Shown here piece after piece: positions 1 to 8,902 of a DNA stretch of 64,000 nt (positions are counted from its first letter, which is position 1; every line of letters begins with the position of its first letter). The DNA is from Variovorax brevis (lineage in GTDB: Bacteria > Pseudomonadota > Gammaproteobacteria > Burkholderiales > Burkholderiaceae_C). Under the pieces are notes generated by a model, which ran no database searches, was not told where the DNA came from, and was given only the letters and a program-made list of their open reading frames with translations. The translations under genes and the position numbers were made by a program. Where the stretch lies: assembly GCF_030317105.1 (NCBI RefSeq), contig NZ_JASZYG010000008.1:248001-312000 (forward strand). The letters are read 5' to 3'.

Positions 1-249
1 ACCGCGCGCGGCGGCTTGATCAACGAGACGGACTTGCTGGCCGCGTTGCAAGCGGGTCAGGTGGCCAGCGCTGGTCTTGACAGCTTCCATGTCGAGCCAA
101 TGACCTCGGGCCATCCGTTCCAGGGCGCGCCCAACCTGATCCTGAGCCCGCACATCGGCGGCGTGACGAGCGACGCCTACGTGAACATGGGTGTGGCCGC
201 CGCGAAAAACGCGCTGGAAGTGATCGCGCGGCAAGCCGCGGTCGCCTGA
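1..249 (+). CDS. D-isomer-specific 2-hydroxyacid dehydrogenase, C-terminal part (5' end outside window)
   Basis: The reading frame is open from the first base, so the gene begins upstream of the window; only the last 82 residues are visible. They match the end of the NAD-binding domain of the D-2-hydroxyacid dehydrogenase family, which interconverts 2-oxo acids and (R)-2-hydroxy acids. The helix after the catalytic Arg region reads RGGLINETDLLAAL, the Glu loop is DSFHVEPM, and the catalytic His lies in LSPHIGG. The substrate cannot be told. The next gene, an MFS permease, starts 44 bases downstream and is probably co-transcribed. Confidence 0.85.
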   Translation, partial: TARGGLINETDLLAALQAGQVASAGLDSFHVEPMTSGHPFQGAPNLILSPHIGGVTSDAYVNMGVAAAKNALEVIARQAAVA

Positions 250-293
250 CCCTGCGCTCTCTCCCAATCTAAGTATCACATTGGAGACAAGAC

Positions 294-1613
294 ATGCAAG
301 TCGATCGCACCCCCGAGGCGGCACTGGAAAAGGCAACGATGCGGCGCGTCACGCTGCGCCTCGTGCCCTTCCTGATGCTTTGCTATTTCTTCGCGCTGCT
401 GGACCGCGTGAACGTCGGTTTCGCCGCGTTGCAGATGAATCAGGACCTCGGCCTCTCGGCGGCGGTCTTCGGGCTGGGCAGCAGCCTGTTCTTCGTCGCG
501 TATTTCCTCGTGGAAGTGCCGAGCAACCTGGCACTGGAGAAGTTCGGCGCACGGCGCTGGATTGCCCGCATCATGATCACCTGGGGCATCATTTCTGCGG
601 GCATGGCCTTCGTCGTGGGGCCGTATTCGTTCTACGGCATGCGGCTGCTGCTGGGCGCGGCAGAGGCTGGGTTCTTCCCGGGCGTCCTTTTGTTCCTGAC
701 CTACTGGTTCCCCGCCGCATACCGTGCCCGGATCATCGCGATCTTCATGGTGTCGATCCCGGTTGCCAGTTTCATCGGCTCGCCGGTCTCTGCGCTCTTG
801 CTTGAACTCAATGGCGTCCTGGGGCTGAAGGGCTGGCAATGGCTCTTCATCCTGGAGGCAGTGCCGACCATCCTGCTGGGTCTGGCGTGCCTGCGCATCC
901 TCACCGACCGGCCCGCCAACGCAAAGTGGCTGTCGGAAGAGCAACGTGCCTGGCTGCAAGGCCGCATCGAGGCGGACGGGGGCAAGAAGGCGGCCATTGG
1001 CCACATGTCGATCTGGCAGCTTTTTCGCAACAAGCATTTCCTGGTGATGGCGATGGTTTGCGCGGGCGCTTCGGCCACTGGCACGGCGCTTTCCATCTGG
1101 CAGCCGCAAATCATCAAGGGCTTTGGGCTCAGCAACCTGGAGACCGGGTTCATCAACTCTGTTCCCTACGGCATCGCGTCCGTGTTGATGGTTCTGTGGG
1201 GACGTCATTCGGACCGCACCGGTGAGCGCCGCTGGCATACCGCCCTGGCTCTCCTGCTGATTGCCTGCGGCCTCGGGGCGCTGTCGCTCACCAAGGGCAT
1301 GCTCGCGCCGACGGTCATGTTGCTGAGTTGCGCACTGATTGGCGCCTACTCGTTCAAGGGTCCTTTCTGGGCGCTGTCGTCGACCTGGATGTCACCCAGG
1401 GCGGCGGCCGCCGGGTTGGCTGGCATCAATGCGATTGCAAACCTGGTCGGCGGTGGCGCGATCTCGCTGGTGGGCTTGATCAAGGAGTCGACGGGCAGCT
1501 TTGCACTTGCGCTCTTGCCCCTGGTGATCTTGACCTCTGTGGGTGCCCTCAGCGTCCTGTGGATGACGCGCCAGCCCCATTCCGGCGCGTCTGCTGCGGC
1601 GACTCCAGCCTGA
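294..1613 (+). CDS. MFS transporter, anion:cation symporter (ACS) type
   Basis: A 439-residue inner-membrane permease with about 12 hydrophobic segments and a central hydrophilic loop near residues 195-235. The N-terminal LLDRVNVGFA motif and the EVPSNLALEKFGARRW stretch are typical of the ACS group, which imports organic anions such as tartrate, phthalate, glucarate or hydroxyphenylacetate by proton symport. The start is supported by a GGAGA Shine-Dalgarno motif about 8 bases upstream. It sits between a 2-hydroxyacid dehydrogenase and an SMP-30 lactonase, so a hydroxy acid or sugar acid is a reasonable but unproven substrate. Confidence 0.88.
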   Translation: MQVDRTPEAALEKATMRRVTLRLVPFLMLCYFFALLDRVNVGFAALQMNQDLGLSAAVFGLGSSLFFVAYFLVEVPSNLALEKFGARRWIARIMITWGIISAGMAFVVGPYSFYGMRLLLGAAEAGFFPGVLLFLTYWFPAAYRARIIAIFMVSIPVASFIGSPVSALLLELNGVLGLKGWQWLFILEAVPTILLGLACLRILTDRPANAKWLSEEQRAWLQGRIEADGGKKAAIGHMSIWQLFRNKHFLVMAMVCAGASATGTALSIWQPQIIKGFGLSNLETGFINSVPYGIASVLMVLWGRHSDRTGERRWHTALALLLIACGLGALSLTKGMLAPTVMLLSCALIGAYSFKGPFWALSSTWMSPRAAAAGLAGINAIANLVGGGAISLVGLIKESTGSFALALLPLVILTSVGALSVLWMTRQPHSGASAAATPA

Positions 1614-1646
1614 ATCCCGTCCCATCAGGCAACGCAGGAGCCTCGC

Positions 1647-2570
1647 ATGCACCTTCTTCAGACTCCGGTTGTTCGCGACGCCGAGACGTTCACGAGCATG
1701 CCGGCCCACTACCGACGCACCAATGTGCGCTCGGCCTGGGCTGACGCAAACCGCGGTGGCGCGCCGGTCGATTCCTTTCTGGAGGGGCCGGTGTTCGATG
1801 GCGCGGGCAATCTCTACGTCACCGACATTCCCTTTGGCCGGATCTTCCGGATCGATGCGAGCGGCGAATGGGATCTCGTCGCGGAGTACGACGGCGAGCC
1901 CAACGGAATGAAGTTCCTCAACGACCGTGAATTGTTGATTGCCGACTACAAGAACGGTCTGATGCTGTGCGAGATATTGAGCGGCGCGGTACGACCGTTT
2001 CTCGCACGCCGCAACAGCGAACGCTTCAAGGGCATCAACGACCTGGTGTTCGATTCGAGCGGCAACCTCTACTTCACCGATCAGGGTCAGACCGGCATGC
2101 ACGACCCGACCGGTCGGCTGTACCGCCTGCGTCCGGGCGGACAGCTCGACCTGCTGCTGTCAAACGCGCCGAGTCCAAACGGGCTGGCCCTATCTCCGGA
2201 CGAGAAGGTCCTTTACCTCGCCGTGACCCGAGGAAATGCCGTGTGGCGCGTGCCACTGCTCGAGGACGGCAGTGTCGCCAAGGTGGGCCAGTTCTTCACG
2301 TCCCATGGTCCCAGTGGTCCCGATGGAATTGCTGTCGATCAGCAAGGCCGGGTGCTTGTCGCCAACCCCGGCCTGGGCTACGTGTGGGTGCTGAACCATC
2401 GCGCGGAGCCGGTACAGGTACTGCGAAGCACCCAGGGCATGTCGCTGACGAATATTGCCTTTGGCGGCGTCGATCGCCAAGCGCTTTACTGCACCGAGTC
2501 AACGAGCGGAACTGTCCTGCGGGCAGAACTCGATGTGGCGGGCCTTCCAGTGCACCGGGGGCAACCATGA
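1647..2570 (+). CDS. SMP-30/gluconolactonase/LRE family protein
   Basis: A 307-residue six-bladed beta-propeller of the SMP-30/gluconolactonase family, which uses one divalent metal to hydrolyse lactones. The usual ligands are visible: Glu in SFLEGPVFD, Asn in SPNGLALSPD and Asp in GPDGIAVD. There is no signal peptide, so it should be cytosolic. Its stop overlaps the start of the next gene in an ATGA, indicating translational coupling. With the permease upstream it suggests uptake and hydrolysis of a lactone or sugar-acid derivative. Confidence 0.87.
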   Translation: MHLLQTPVVRDAETFTSMPAHYRRTNVRSAWADANRGGAPVDSFLEGPVFDGAGNLYVTDIPFGRIFRIDASGEWDLVAEYDGEPNGMKFLNDRELLIADYKNGLMLCEILSGAVRPFLARRNSERFKGINDLVFDSSGNLYFTDQGQTGMHDPTGRLYRLRPGGQLDLLLSNAPSPNGLALSPDEKVLYLAVTRGNAVWRVPLLEDGSVAKVGQFFTSHGPSGPDGIAVDQQGRVLVANPGLGYVWVLNHRAEPVQVLRSTQGMSLTNIAFGGVDRQALYCTESTSGTVLRAELDVAGLPVHRGQP

Positions 2571-3055
2571 GCATTCATGAAACCCACAATCGCCGCGCCT
2601 TCGTGAAGTCCGTTGCCGGCCTTTCTGGTGTCGCGCTCGGATTGGGGGGATGCGCCGTCGCCACGCTGGGACCGATGGTCCGTGGCGAGAAGACTGCCGT
2701 TCCGTATTCCGAGGGGACCGAGGCTCCGGCCACTGCAGTGCCTGTGGGTGCGACCGATTGCCACCACCACATCTTCGACCCGCGCTTTCCGCGCCCGAAC
2801 GGGCGTACCGGCATCTGGGGCACCGTGGAAGACTACCGCTTGCTGCAACGGCGCCTGGGCTTGTCGCGCTCGGTGATCGCATCGCCATCGAGCTACGGAT
2901 TCGACAACCGCTGCCTGGTCGACGCACTCGACGCATTCGGCAACAGCTCGCGCGGTGTCGCCGCGGTCAAGTTCGACGACAGCGATGCCGAGCTCCAGCG
3001 GCTCCATCGCCATGGTGTTCGCGGCAACCCATCCCGACTTTATTGGACGCAATAA
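2567..3055 (+). pseudogene. truncated amidohydrolase (2-pyrone-4,6-dicarboxylate hydrolase-like), N-terminal half only
   Basis: This 162-residue frame starts with a Tat-like signal (NRRAFVKS) plus a lipobox-like GLGGCAV, then a metal motif DCHHHIFDPRFP and the family stretch EDYRLLQRR. It aligns well with the first half of the intact 302-residue paralogue at 12047-12955 up to the shared GVRG. There it diverges into nine unrelated residues and a stop, so the second half of the TIM barrel, with the late Asp of the WGSDWPH motif, is missing. The 75 bases before the next gene hold no remnant. The 3' half has been deleted and the product is probably inactive. It is coupled to the SMP-30 gene by an ATGA overlap. 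Confidence 0.8.
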
Positions 3056-3130
3056 GACCCTTGCGTCGCACATCCCGCAACGCAGTCCATGAACCCACCT
3101 CACCCGAATCTTTAACTTGAAGGAGACACC

Positions 3131-4798
3131 ATGAAAGCATCTGACCTGTTCGTCAAGGCCCTGGAAAACGAGGGCGTAGACCGCATCTTCGGCGTGCCAG
3201 GCGAAGAAAACCTCGACGTCGTGGAGTCGCTGCGCGGCTCCAGCATCCAGCTCGTCCTGACGCGCCACGAGCAATCGGCGGCGTTCATGGCGGCAACGCA
3301 CGGTCGCCTGACGGGCAAGCCGGGCGTCTGCATGGCAACGCTGGGGCCTGGCGCGCTCAACCTGGTCACTGGCGCGGCCTATGCGCATCTTGGCGCCATG
3401 CCGATGATCCTCATCACCGGGCAGAAGGCGATCATGACGGCCCGCCAGGCGCGCTTCCAGATCGTCGACATCGTCGCAACGATGAAGCCGCTGACGAAAT
3501 CATCGCGGCAAATCGTGAGTGCGGCCAGCATTCCGACGGTTGTGCGGGAAGCCTTTCGGCTTGCAATGGAAGAGAGACCCGGCCCGGTCCATCTCGAACT
3601 GCCGGAGGATGTCGCCGCCGAGCAGGTGCCTGACGACATCACCATCGTCGATGTGCACCCGGTCGAGCTTCCTGCCGCGCAGGACGCTTCCATCGACAGG
3701 GCTGCGGCGCTGCTGATGGCGGCGAAGCGCCCGTTGGTGATGTTCGGCGCCGCGACCAACCGACCGCGGCTCGAAGGCGAACTGACGGACTTCGTGCGCC
3801 GCACGCGCATCCCGTTCTTCAACACGCAGATGGGCAAGGGCACCGTCGCGGGCATCGGCAGTGCGGATGGAGGTACCGAGTTGTGGATGGGCACGGCGGC
3901 ATTGACCGAGCGCGACTATGTGCACGAGGCCATCGACAAGGCCGATCTGATCTTGTCCATCGGCCATGACACGATCGAGAAACCACCGTTCATCATGGGC
4001 GCCAAGGGTCCCAAGGTGATCCATGTGGGCTACACGCCAGCCATCGTTGAGCAGGTGTTCTTTCCGCACGCCGAAGTGGTGGGCGACGTCGGCTCGAGCC
4101 TGACGCGCCTGGCGGACAAGGTGGAGGGCAAACTGCCCAACGCCGCCGCGCTGGTTCCGATGCGCGAGAGCATCCTGAAACGCACGCTGGACCGCGCCAC
4201 CGAATCCCGCTTTCCGCTGACGCCGCAACGCATCGTCCACGACGTGCGGGAAGTCATGCCGGCCGATGGCGTGGTGGCGCTCGACAACGGCATGTACAAG
4301 ATCTGGTTTGCCCGTTGCTACCGCACGCGCAGTGCCAACGCGCTGTTGCTTGACAACGCGCTCGCGACCATGGGCGCCGGTCTGCCCTCGGCCATGATGG
4401 CTGCGCTGCTGTATCCGGATCGGCGCGTGATGGCCGTGTGTGGCGACGGCGGCTTCATGATGAACTCGCAAGAGCTCGAGACCGCCGTGCGGCTGAAGCT
4501 GAACCTGGTGGTACTCATCATCCAGGACGACGCCTACGGAATGATTCGGTGGAAGCAGGCGGTCGATGACTTCAACGATTGGGGCTTGACCTTCGGCAAT
4601 CCTGACTTCGTCAAGTACGCCGAAGCCTATGGTGCGAAAGGGCGTCGTGTCGAATCGGCCGAGTCGTTGGTGCCGACGCTGGAAGCGGCGTTCCGTGAAG
4701 GTGGCGTGCAACTGGTCACCGTGCCCGTCGACTATGCGGAAAACAGCCGCGTGCTTGTCGATGAACTCAGGAACCGTGTTCCGGAGGTGGCGCTGTGA
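3131..4798 (+). CDS. ThDP-dependent enzyme, acetolactate synthase large-subunit-like
   Basis: A 555-residue thiamine-diphosphate enzyme with all three domains of the acetolactate synthase/benzoylformate decarboxylase superfamily. The activating Glu is residue 47 in LTRHEQSAAF, followed by the GPGALNLVTG loop. The cofactor motif near residue 438 starts GDGGFMMNSQELE and continues to IIQDDAYGMIRWK. No small regulatory subunit gene is nearby, so a catabolic role on 2-oxo acids (carboligation or decarboxylation) is likelier than branched-chain amino acid synthesis. It has a strong AAGGAGA ribosome site. Its stop overlaps the GTG start of the alcohol dehydrogenase. The exact substrate is unknown. 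Confidence 0.85.
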   Translation: MKASDLFVKALENEGVDRIFGVPGEENLDVVESLRGSSIQLVLTRHEQSAAFMAATHGRLTGKPGVCMATLGPGALNLVTGAAYAHLGAMPMILITGQKAIMTARQARFQIVDIVATMKPLTKSSRQIVSAASIPTVVREAFRLAMEERPGPVHLELPEDVAAEQVPDDITIVDVHPVELPAAQDASIDRAAALLMAAKRPLVMFGAATNRPRLEGELTDFVRRTRIPFFNTQMGKGTVAGIGSADGGTELWMGTAALTERDYVHEAIDKADLILSIGHDTIEKPPFIMGAKGPKVIHVGYTPAIVEQVFFPHAEVVGDVGSSLTRLADKVEGKLPNAAALVPMRESILKRTLDRATESRFPLTPQRIVHDVREVMPADGVVALDNGMYKIWFARCYRTRSANALLLDNALATMGAGLPSAMMAALLYPDRRVMAVCGDGGFMMNSQELETAVRLKLNLVVLIIQDDAYGMIRWKQAVDDFNDWGLTFGNPDFVKYAEAYGAKGRRVESAESLVPTLEAAFREGGVQLVTVPVDYAENSRVLVDELRNRVPEVAL

Positions 4799-5922
4799 AG
4801 ACGCGCGCCGCCGTTCTTTACTCGATGGATTCGAAACCGCCGTATGCGCAGTCGCGGCCGTTGCATATCGAGGAGGTCGACTTGGCGTCGCCGGGCCCCG
4901 ATGAAGTGATGATCAAGGTCGTGGCCGCCGGGCTGTGCCACTCCGATCTGTCGGTGATCAACGGCGACCGTCCGCGCCCGATGCCGATGGCGCTGGGGCA
5001 TGAAGCTGCTGGCATCGTCGAGGAGGTGGGCGAGGGCGTGACGGACCTTTCCGTCGGCGACCATGTCGTCGTCGTGTTCGTGCCAAGTTGCGGCCACTGC
5101 GCGCCCTGCGCGGAAGGCCGGCCTGCGTTGTGCGAACCGGGCGCTGCGGCCAACGGTGCCGGCACCCTGCTCTCGGGGGCGCGGCGACTGAGCCGTGGCA
5201 ACGAGCCGCTGAACCATCAACTCGGCTGCTCGGTGTTCGCGGAGTACGCCACGGTGTCGCGGCGCTCGCTCGTGAAGATCGATCCAAGCGTTCCGTTGCA
5301 CGAGGCGGCGCTGTTTGGCTGCGCCGTGCTCACCGGCGTGGGCGCGGTGGTCAACACGGCCAAGGTACAGGCCGGTGCATCGGTGGCGGTCATTGGCTTG
5401 GGAGGCGTGGGCCTGGCCGCACTCATCGGCGCGCATGCGGCCGGGGCGCGACAGATCATTGCCATCGACTTGGCCGACGACAAGCTGGAGCAGGCGCGAA
5501 CGCTCGGCGCCACGCACACGGTCAACGCCGGTCAAGCCGATGCGCTGGAGCAGATCCGCACGCTGAGTTCGGGCGGGGTCGAGTTTGCCTTCGAGTTCGC
5601 AGGTTCGGTACGTGCCTTGGAGCTGGCTTACAAGATCACGCGCCGTGGCGGCATGACGGTGACGGCCGGGCTGCCGCCGGCCGCCGCGCTGTTCCCTGTT
5701 CCTGCCGTGAACCTCGTGGCCGAGGAGCGCACCCTCAAGGGCAGCTACATCGGGACATGCGTGCCGTCGCGCGACATTCCGCGCTACATCGCGCTCTACA
5801 AGCAGGGCCGCCTGCCGGTGGACAAGCTCCTGACGGGCCGCCTGAAACTCGACGACATCAACCACGGCTTCGACCTGCTGCACGAGGGCAAGGCGATCCG
5901 GCAAGTGGTGGAGTTTTCATGA
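4795..5922 (+). CDS. zinc-dependent alcohol dehydrogenase (MDR superfamily)
   Basis: A 375-residue medium-chain dehydrogenase. The catalytic zinc site shows Cys in AAGLCHSDLSV and His-Glu in LGHEAAGIVEEVG; the structural zinc site is the four-Cys loop CGHCAPCAEGRPALC. The nucleotide-binding motif is GLGGVGLAALIG. The long form with the structural zinc resembles class III and aryl-alcohol dehydrogenases. The GTG start lies inside the preceding stop (GTGA), and its own stop overlaps the start of phaE, so the ThDP enzyme, this enzyme and PhaE should be made together. Interconversion of the aldehyde produced by the upstream enzyme is an inference. Confidence 0.88.
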   Translation: MKTRAAVLYSMDSKPPYAQSRPLHIEEVDLASPGPDEVMIKVVAAGLCHSDLSVINGDRPRPMPMALGHEAAGIVEEVGEGVTDLSVGDHVVVVFVPSCGHCAPCAEGRPALCEPGAAANGAGTLLSGARRLSRGNEPLNHQLGCSVFAEYATVSRRSLVKIDPSVPLHEAALFGCAVLTGVGAVVNTAKVQAGASVAVIGLGGVGLAALIGAHAAGARQIIAIDLADDKLEQARTLGATHTVNAGQADALEQIRTLSSGGVEFAFEFAGSVRALELAYKITRRGGMTVTAGLPPAAALFPVPAVNLVAEERTLKGSYIGTCVPSRDIPRYIALYKQGRLPVDKLLTGRLKLDDINHGFDLLHEGKAIRQVVEFS

Positions 5923-6809
5923 TGGCCGGGCCGAACGATGCCATGCCGCCGTGGATGAACGCGTGGGCGGACAGCATGCCGCCTTTCATGAAGGCGATGT
6001 TTCCAGGGGTGCCAGATGCACCTGCGGGCGAGAGCGCGAAGTCGTCGATGGAAGAACAGTTCGAGGCGCTGCATGCCACGTGGAAGGAGTCCATCCAGAA
6101 GTGGACCGCCCTGGCAAAGGAGGGGTCACGCCCCGATGCCTTGACGCCCGAAGCCTTGGCCGCATTGTTTTCCCCGGCGCGCTGGAGCGGCCCCGGCGCG
6201 GACTTCGACGCTGGCCTGCGCGATGTGCTGGAAGGGCCGAAGTACGCCACCTTGTGGAACATGGACCGCGAACTGCTGCAACTGCAGCAGCGCGCGACCG
6301 AGCGCGACAAGGCGGTGCGGGCCTATCAGGAGATCGAGCGGAAGGCGTGGAACAAGGCCTTCGAGCGCTTCACCGCGTCCTTCATGGAGAAAGGCGAAGC
6401 GCCGCCGACATGGCGCGGCATGACCGATCGCTGGCTCGCCATCGCCAACGACACGCTCATCGAGGCGCACCGCACGGACGAGTTCGTGAACACCCAAAGC
6501 CGCATGCTGCGCACTGCGTCGGAGTACCGATTGCAGGAGCGCCATCTGGCCGAAGCATGGTGTGCGGCGACCCACATCCCCACGCGCACGGAGATGGATG
6601 AAATGCAGCGCGTGGTCACGGAGCTTCGGCGCGAACTGCGCCTGCAACGGCGCCAGCTGGCCGCTTTGACGACGGCGCCGACCCCCGGCACGAAGACCCC
6701 GCCGCCGCGCACCCCGAGCAAGCCAGAGCCCCAAGGTCGTACCGACGCTCCCAAGAACACACGCCGCACCGCCGCCGCCAAGAAGGCGCGCCGGCCAGCC
6801 AAAGCCTGA
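5919..6809 (+). CDS. phaE: class III poly(R)-hydroxyalkanoate synthase subunit PhaE
   Basis: A 296-residue mostly helical protein with the PhaE layout: a Trp/Met-rich N-terminus (MPPWMNAWADSMPPFMKAM), a long helical body, and a second conserved block around residues 165-235. PhaE is the non-catalytic partner that activates PhaC in class III synthases, which polymerise (R)-hydroxyacyl-CoA on granules. The last 45 or so residues are rich in Pro, Ala, Lys and Arg, like the tails of granule- and DNA-binding phasins. The start overlaps the previous stop (ATGA; a second Met follows at once). phaC begins 11 bases downstream, which strongly supports the call. Confidence 0.85.
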   Translation: MMAGPNDAMPPWMNAWADSMPPFMKAMFPGVPDAPAGESAKSSMEEQFEALHATWKESIQKWTALAKEGSRPDALTPEALAALFSPARWSGPGADFDAGLRDVLEGPKYATLWNMDRELLQLQQRATERDKAVRAYQEIERKAWNKAFERFTASFMEKGEAPPTWRGMTDRWLAIANDTLIEAHRTDEFVNTQSRMLRTASEYRLQERHLAEAWCAATHIPTRTEMDEMQRVVTELRRELRLQRRQLAALTTAPTPGTKTPPPRTPSKPEPQGRTDAPKNTRRTAAAKKARRPAKA

Positions 6810-6820
6810 AGGCCCCCGCC

Positions 6821-7927
6821 ATGACAGCCCTCAAGAAATCCCCCGCTGCCGCAGCGCTCGCCGAGTTCAGCGACTTCACACTGAAGATGGCGCGCGGCCA
6901 GATGCTGCTCGGCAAGATCAAGGACGAACACGTCGAGATCGCCACGGCTGACAAGGAAGTTGTCTTTCGCGAAGACAAGACGACGCTCTACCGCTACAAG
7001 CCCACGGCCAAGCGAACGCTGGGCGTTCCCGTGCTGGTCGCCTACGGGCAGGTCGGCCGCTACACGATGACGGACCTTCAGGAAGACCGCTCGATGCTGC
7101 GCAACCTTCTTGCGCTCGGCGTCGATGTCTACGCAGTGGACTGGGGCAGCCCCACCCGCAGCGACCGATGGCTGACCTTCGAAGACTACGTCGACGTCTA
7201 CCTGAACGACTGCATCGAGTTCATCTGCCGCGAGCACGAGATCCCGGCGATCAACCTGCTGGGCATCTGCGAAGGCGGCATCTTCTCGCTGTGCTACGCG
7301 GCCTTGTACCCGGAGCGCATCAAGAACCTGATCCTCACGATCACGCCTGTCGACTTCCATCAGGACCAGGCCGAGGGCCGACTCAACCACGGCCTGATGA
7401 ACCTGTGGACCCGCGGCATGAGCGCGGAAGACGTTGATCGCCTGATCGAAGCCAACGGCAACCTGCCCGGTGAATTGATGAGCTACGTTTTCGCGCAGAT
7501 GACGCCCGGCGCGACCCTCTCAAAATACAACGTCGGCCTGCTCGACACCTTCGACGACGAGAAGAAGTTGCTCAACTTCCTGCGCATGGAAAAGTGGCTG
7601 GCCGACCGGCCGCACCACCCGGGCGAGGCGGCGAAACAGTTGCTCGTGAACCTCTACAAGAACAACGAGTTGATCCACGGCGAATTCGAGTTGGGCGGGC
7701 GCAAGGTCGATCTGGCGGACATCCGCATGCCGGTCCTCAACGTATTCGCCAAGGACGATCACATCATCCCGCCGAAGACCACGCAGGCCCTGCGCGGTGC
7801 CGTCGGCAGCAAGGACTATTCGGAGATCGGCCTCGATGGCGGCCACGTCGGCGTGTTCGTCAGCGGCAAGTCGCAGGGGGTGCTCGGCAAGGGCATCTTC
7901 GACTGGCTCAAGAAGCGCGATCGGTAG
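6821..7927 (+). CDS. phaC: class III poly(R)-hydroxyalkanoate synthase subunit PhaC
   Basis: A 368-residue alpha/beta-hydrolase-fold polymerase, the short length expected for class III PhaC (class I enzymes are near 590). The modified lipase box is GICEGG with nucleophile Cys150. The catalytic Asp is in AKDDHIIPP (312 or 313) and the His is His342 in GGHVGVF. The 29-residue step from Asp313 to His342 equals the step in the Allochromatium enzyme. It polymerises (R)-hydroxyacyl-CoA thioesters, normally 3-hydroxybutyryl-CoA, with release of CoA. Betaproteobacteria usually carry class I PhaC, so a class III pair inside a catabolic operon is notable. Confidence 0.92.
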   Translation: MTALKKSPAAAALAEFSDFTLKMARGQMLLGKIKDEHVEIATADKEVVFREDKTTLYRYKPTAKRTLGVPVLVAYGQVGRYTMTDLQEDRSMLRNLLALGVDVYAVDWGSPTRSDRWLTFEDYVDVYLNDCIEFICREHEIPAINLLGICEGGIFSLCYAALYPERIKNLILTITPVDFHQDQAEGRLNHGLMNLWTRGMSAEDVDRLIEANGNLPGELMSYVFAQMTPGATLSKYNVGLLDTFDDEKKLLNFLRMEKWLADRPHHPGEAAKQLLVNLYKNNELIHGEFELGGRKVDLADIRMPVLNVFAKDDHIIPPKTTQALRGAVGSKDYSEIGLDGGHVGVFVSGKSQGVLGKGIFDWLKKRDR

Positions 7928-7930
7928 CCG

Positions 7931-8902
7931 GTGGCCAGGCGTCAACACGTCACGACGGAACCTCGGCTGAAGGAGGTGTTGGTGATTGGTCACGGCGGCT
8001 TTCGCAAGCTTGCCTACGCGGAATGGGGGCCGGAGAAGGCAGAGCGCACGGTGGTCTGCGTGCACGGTGTGTCACGCACTGGCCGGGACGTTGACGTGCT
8101 GGCTTCCGCGCTGGCCGCGGAAGGCGTTCGGGTCGTTGCGCCTGATCTCCCCGGACGCGGACGCAGCGAGTGGCTCGCGAAGCCGGCGCACTACACGGAC
8201 CGGGCCTACACCGGTGCGTTGTCCACGCTCATCGCCCGGCTCGATGTCGAGACGGTGGACTGGATCGGCACCTCGCTGGGCGGCCACATCGGCATGCTGA
8301 TGGCTTCCGAACAGCAGACGCCAATCCGCAAACTCGTGCTCAACGACTTCGGAGCGCGCGTGTCCGCCTCGGCGCTGCGGCGCATCGGTGCCTACCTGGG
8401 CAAGCGTTGGCGATTCGCATCCGTGGAAGACCTCGAGGCCCACCTGCGCGAGATCCACGAACCCTTCGGCAACCTCACCGATGCGCAATGGCAGCACCTG
8501 GCGAAATACAGCGCCGCGCCGGACCCGGCTGGCGGTGTCCGCTTCCATTTCGACCCGGCCATCGGCATGCGCTTCGGCATCCCGATTTACCTGGACGTGG
8601 TGCTGTGGCAGCTGTGGGACAGGATCGAATGCCCGGTGCTGATCCTGCGCGGCGAGGACTCCGACCTGTTGAGCGAAGCGACGACGCGGGCGATGCTCGA
8701 TCGCGGCCCGGCAGCCAGGGCCGGCCAGGTGAGCGTTGTCGATGTACCCGAGTGCGGGCATGCGCCTGCGCTCATGGATGCGAGCCAGATCGCGACCATC
8801 CAGGACTTTCTCTTTCCGGCCAGACCTCGCGCAAGTGGCCGGGCGCGTTCGTCCGTCGCAGCCTCGCGTGCGGGCCGTTCCAACCCTGCGAGCACACCAT
8901 GA
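7931..8902 (+). CDS. alpha/beta hydrolase
   Basis: A 323-residue alpha/beta hydrolase. The nucleophile elbow is GTSLGG (Ser115), the acid lies in the RGEDSDLL loop near residue 240, and the base is His277 in ECGHAPAL; the oxyanion region is CVHGVSRTGRD. No signal peptide is seen. It starts with GTG three bases after phaC and its stop overlaps the next start (ATGA). In this setting an ester or thioester of a hydroxy acid, or intracellular polymer, is a plausible substrate, but the family is too broad to say. The final 30 residues are low complexity (Ala, Arg, Ser). Confidence 0.82.
   Translation: MARRQHVTTEPRLKEVLVIGHGGFRKLAYAEWGPEKAERTVVCVHGVSRTGRDVDVLASALAAEGVRVVAPDLPGRGRSEWLAKPAHYTDRAYTGALSTLIARLDVETVDWIGTSLGGHIGMLMASEQQTPIRKLVLNDFGARVSASALRRIGAYLGKRWRFASVEDLEAHLREIHEPFGNLTDAQWQHLAKYSAAPDPAGGVRFHFDPAIGMRFGIPIYLDVVLWQLWDRIECPVLILRGEDSDLLSEATTRAMLDRGPAARAGQVSVVDVPECGHAPALMDASQIATIQDFLFPARPRASGRARSSVAASRAGRSNPASTP

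Noticed and set aside
16-249. TTG at 16 as the start of a short gene
   Set aside because: The frame is open to base 1 and the residues before it continue the dehydrogenase family sequence.
2486-3388. A 300-residue minus-strand frame over the amidohydrolase remnant
   Set aside because: Composition is that of a shadow frame and it crosses the start of the clear ThDP-enzyme gene.
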